DNA from: Thysanoteuthis rhombus
Lineage: Eukaryota > Mollusca > Cephalopoda > Oegopsida > Thysanoteuthidae
Reading direction: 5' to 3'
DNA: 64,000 nucleotides
Assembly (NCBI GenBank): GCA_963457665.1
Contig: OY735209.1
Location: 63,754,116-63,818,115, forward strand
Below, piece by piece: positions 62,706-64,000 of this stretch (position 1 is its first letter; each line of letters starts with the position of its first letter). Below the pieces are notes generated by a model, which saw nothing but the letters and a program-made list of their open reading frames with translations, was not told where the DNA came from and searched no databases. A program made the position numbers and the translations under genes.

Positions 62706-64000
62706 AAGATTTGTGATCTGTAAAGCTATTACTACTCCTATATCTTATATAGACGGTTCCCAATTAAGTGACTGGTCTCCGGCAAGGACATGCAGCCATT
62801 GTATGGTACTGGTCACAATGGATTTCTCTTTGTCCTCACACTCTAGGCAAGGGGGTGGAGATAGTGGGGTTGATGATACACCCTCTTCCTCACTATAATC
62901 TCCTCCAAAGGCAGGTTATCACTTAATGTTCACATTCTACTACGAAGTCCTGTGTCGATGAACGATCAAGTGTTCTTTGTATAATAAACTAAGCCACTGA
63001 TTCCGATAATCTACGTTGTTGTGCACGAAGGACAGTGGTTAGATTCTGATAATTCCAAGCAGTCGTATTTGATGTTCTGATATATGATCATACAACGGGA
63101 TGCAACATCGAACTGGGACATTGCAAATCACGCTCTCTAAGTGTATACTCTATAATTTCTTTGTTTCAACGCTAGATTGTGATCAGTTGGTTGATTAGAT
63201 TAACATCCTGGATTGATCTATGACTGTATCGAACATTCTTGGTACATGGTAGTTACCTATAAATAACCATAGATTCTCCATAGCCCGAATGAAATTACGT
63301 AATTGATTATCTTCTACTGATCTAACCTAATCGTATGAACCAGTGACATTGCAAAATGGAGAGCAGGTTTTGTGGAAAAGCATCTTTCAATTCTTTATTT
63401 TTCTTGTGTTTTGAAAGTCAAATTGGATTTTTGCTCCAGTTTTTCAAATGAAAATAAAGATTATATACTTCCTTTATAAGTGCATCGCCATTTTTTTTAT
63501 TCAGATCTTAAATATACAACGACAATCATGCAATATCTGTAAAAATAAATTCTAGTAAAAAAGCAAAGTGAAAGTGTAGAATGAATCTGAAATCATTCGG
63601 TGCGTGTCCATGTCATGGAGAGAAATCCATCGAAAGAAAAACAACAAAAACGTACCGAATCCAACGAAGCCTGTATTTCAAGCAAAGTTCAAAAATTTCA
63701 GCCCGTGATAAAATGCATTTAATGGAATCCAGGATTGTAGAGTTTTGTCTTGTTTTTTTAAAAAAATCCAATTAAAGGTTGAATCTTCTTTTGGGGGGTT
63801 AATTTAAAACCCAACTGGAAATCTTCGTAGATGGTATAAAGTAATGAAAAATAAAAACATGATATCACTCCTGTTTATTTTATCTATTACTATCAAACAA
63901 ATCAAATCGAAGAACTGTAGCCAACAAAGATGATAAACGGTCCTATCCTTTTTAATACGTATATGCACTTTTGTTTTTTTGTGTTCCTTTGCTCCTGACC
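62706..64000. other. unassigned DNA to window end
   Basis: No gene or repeat was recognised. Frames of 61-64 codons (62713-62898, 63581-63775) have no recognisable domain. Poly-T and A-rich runs occur near 63490 and 63760. Confidence 0.5.

Overview
The window looks like AT-rich, repeat-laden intergenic or intronic DNA from an invertebrate animal, most likely a mollusc and plausibly a cephalopod. The grounds are roughly twenty-five long (TA)n and (CA)n tracts, several degenerate copies of an RTE-type LINE, hAT-like and mariner-like miniature elements, and short interstitial arrays of the metazoan telomere repeat TTAGGG. The species call is inference. The tRNA-derived SINE family I would expect to meet repeatedly in octopus DNA was not recognised here, which argues for caution. 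No intact protein-coding gene, rRNA or functional tRNA gene was found. The longest open frames are artefacts of microsatellites (runs of Tyr-Ile, Thr-His or Cys-Val), of a pyrimidine-rich tract, or of decayed transposons, and many open at GTG or TTG rather than ATG.

Layout. 1-8.4 kb: a 261-bp inverted-repeat MITE (1258-1518), a TATC minisatellite (1.94-2.35 kb), a TATC/TA compound repeat (5.2-5.4 kb) and an unusual AC-rich block (5.4-7.2 kb). 8.4-11.2 kb: an RTE LINE cluster, with one copy in the reverse-then-forward arrangement expected of twin priming, followed head-to-tail by a second copy and a stub. 12.3-15 kb: microsatellites set in a diverged repeat family. 15.4-18.7 kb: decayed coding-like DNA, an RTE 3' end, and the C-terminal part of a second, different LINE. 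21.2-22.0 kb and 42.7-43.4 kb: two copies of one dispersed element with 79-bp internal tandem repeats and a shared minus-strand frame. 23.3-24.1 kb: RTE fragment. 25.4-33.5 kb: tandem repeats, TA tracts, a tRNA-like SINE head, a hAT-like MITE, a mariner-like MITE and a further hAT-like element. 34.2-35.5 kb: the best preserved RTE copy (minus strand). 37-37.6 kb: pyrimidine tract with a 14-bp tandem repeat. 39-47.5 kb: long microsatellites, a 28-bp TTAGGG array, a hAT-like end and an RTE 3' stub. 47.5-64 kb: a second tRNA-like head, GA/CA/TA tracts, a perfect 24-bp inverted repeat around a (CA)n(TA)n core, two more RTE fragments and a possible promoter-like patch near 61.8 kb.

Nothing here acts together as an operon or pathway. 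The content is a record of retrotransposition, MITE insertion and microsatellite growth. The points most worth checking are the twin-primed RTE, the RTE 3' tail that has grown into a trinucleotide repeat, the 24-bp perfect inverted repeat, and the two-copy element with a frame-preserved minus-strand ORF.
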